A stretch of DNA of 64,000 nucleotides from Hyphomicrobium sp. D-2 (GTDB taxonomy: Bacteria; Pseudomonadota; Alphaproteobacteria; Rhizobiales; Hyphomicrobiaceae), in contig NZ_JARXLA010000008.1 of assembly GCF_029872155.1 (NCBI RefSeq), forward strand, positions 622,501 to 686,500. Direction: 5' to 3'. A program made the position numbers and the translations under genes. This document shows, piece by piece, positions 63,225-64,000 of the stretch. The notes beneath the pieces were generated by a model. It was not told the DNA's origin. It did not search any database and was given only the letters and a program-made list of their open reading frames with translations. Positions within the stretch are counted from its first letter, which is position 1. Each line of letters begins with the position of its first letter.

Positions 63225-63761
63225 TCAGCGTGTTGCGCGCTTCTTCATGGCATCGTCGATCAGTTCGTTGGCAATCATCATGCGGCGCGTGGCGATTTCA
63301 CGCTCAGTCGCGGCGAGGCGATCGGGGTGATTGGCAAGCGCGAATGTGCGGCGCAGGCGCGTCAGATCCGCAACGGACATGCGTGTTGTGATGCGCAGTT
63401 CGCGGGCAACGATCTTGGGATCGATGCTGCGCGGAGGCGTAACACTGGCTGGCCGGCGTCCATCCTGATGCTGCAGGTACTCGTGGATATGATACGAAGG
63501 CGACGCGAAACGCTCCATCGTCTCGGCGTCGAATTTCGTTCCGGCAGCGCGATGCGAGGCATTGGCCCGGCGCGGGGTGCCGGTTGCGTTTTGATGCGGT
63601 TGCCAGTCCGACAAACGATTGAAGGTTGCGGCGGCGCGCTTGAAGATGGAGCGTGGGCCTTTCTCGCTGTCGCCCAGGTCGATGCCAGCGGCGCGTGAAA
63701 CGCTTTCAAGTACTTCCGTGAAGGATTGAGGGCGCGAAGCGCAGCTCAGAAAAACTCGCAT
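63225..63761 (-). CDS. J-domain-like protein
   Basis: This 178-residue protein has a disordered N-terminal half. Its C-terminal segment (RLRRTFALANHPDRLAATER, then MMIANELIDDAMKKR) contains the HPD motif between helices II and III of DnaJ domains. The J domain is truncated or divergent at its start. A DnaK co-chaperone role is likely but not proven. It overlaps the following partial gene by about 16 bases. Confidence 0.65.
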   Translation of the reverse strand: MRVFLSCASRPQSFTEVLESVSRAAGIDLGDSEKGPRSIFKRAAATFNRLSDWQPHQNATGTPRRANASHRAAGTKFDAETMERFASPSYHIHEYLQHQDGRRPASVTPPRSIDPKIVARELRITTRMSVADLTRLRRTFALANHPDRLAATEREIATRRMMIANELIDDAMKKRATR

Positions 63762-64000
63762 TCGTCACCCCCCGCGTGCACCTTGCGAGGCTGCGATGGT
63801 TGTTTCAGGCGTTCGCACAGGGAAGCCAGCAGGACGACATCGCATGCTGCGCGGGTGTCGATCTGCCATGAGGGGGGAGCTGATTCGGCCACCGTTTTCA
63901 GGAAATCGGCGAGCCCCGCCAGATTCTGAGTGATGTGGTCGATGCCCTGCAGAACATTGAAGCACTGCGCCTGACGCAGTGAATCGCGCACGCCTGGCAG
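63746..64000 (-). CDS. Hypothetical protein, partial (start off window)
   Basis: The frame is open to the right edge. The visible 85 residues end SQPRKVHAGGDECEFF and include helical stretches (VLQGIDHITQNLAGLADFLK; AACDVVLLASLCERL). No domain is recognised. It overlaps the J-domain gene start by 16 bases, which suggests translational coupling. Confidence 0.5.
   Translation of the reverse strand: MPGVRDSLRQAQCFNVLQGIDHITQNLAGLADFLKTVAESAPPSWQIDTRAACDVVLLASLCERLKQPSQPRKVHAGGDECEFF

Overview
This window looks chromosomal and alphaproteobacterial, most likely order Hyphomicrobiales (Rhizobiales). Three things support this: an FtcR/Rem-type flagellar regulator, the motor proteins MotC and MotE (known mainly from Sinorhizobium and relatives), and the FlaF/FlbT pair; together with the ethylmalonyl-CoA pathway enzymes Ccr, Ecm and Mcd. 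A methylotroph-like or Hyphomicrobiaceae-type host would fit, but the sequence alone does not settle the genus. I see no insertion sequence, prophage, CRISPR array or obvious pseudogene.

Layout. 1-4367 (minus): a two-gene operon encoding a winged-helix-like protein and a very large double P-loop ATPase (AAA-like plus HerA/FtsK-like) that runs off the left edge. 4759-12273: cell-envelope and housekeeping genes (CAP-domain lipoprotein, flippase, D,D-carboxypeptidase, membrane protein, tRNA-Leu(CAA), PerM-type transporter, PilZ protein). 12318-21416: carbon metabolism. Ecm and Ccr are divergent around a small membrane protein. Mcd follows, then a cytosolic BtuF-like protein. 21450-22538: two small uncharacterised genes. 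22741-62503: a nearly continuous 40-kb flagellar locus. 62553-64000: short hypothetical genes, including a GIY-YIG-like and a J-domain-like protein.

The flagellar locus has a plus-strand block (ftcR, flgE, flgK, flgL, flaF, flbT, flgD, fliQ, flhA, fliR, then a FliJ-like, a FlgJ-like, a FlgN-like and a FliL-like gene). A minus-strand block follows (a six-repeat DUF1217 protein, flgF, fliI). A second plus-strand block runs motA, fliM, fliN, fliG, flhB, an unknown gene, flgB, flgC, fliE, flgG, flgA, flgI, motE, flgH, fliL, fliP, five flagellins, fliF, fliH, motB, motC, fliK and a lytic transglycosylase. Most genes overlap by 1-4 bases or lie within a few bases of each other, which suggests translational coupling. 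The five flagellins differ: each stands alone, with its own leader and usually its own terminator.

The most interesting signal is the roughly 95-110-base leader repeated before each of the five flagellin genes. It shows three hairpins with compensatory base changes. A conserved TGTCCC box is complementary to the GGGACA at each ribosome-binding site, and can instead pair with an upstream GGGCATG. This looks like a translational on/off RNA switch. FlaF and FlbT, encoded 22 kb upstream, are the obvious candidate regulators, because FlbT acts on flagellin mRNA leaders in related bacteria. The flagellins fall into two subfamilies by both leader and terminal domains, but their central segments are mosaic. 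Start codons were chosen by ribosome-binding sites and family length; several are GTG.
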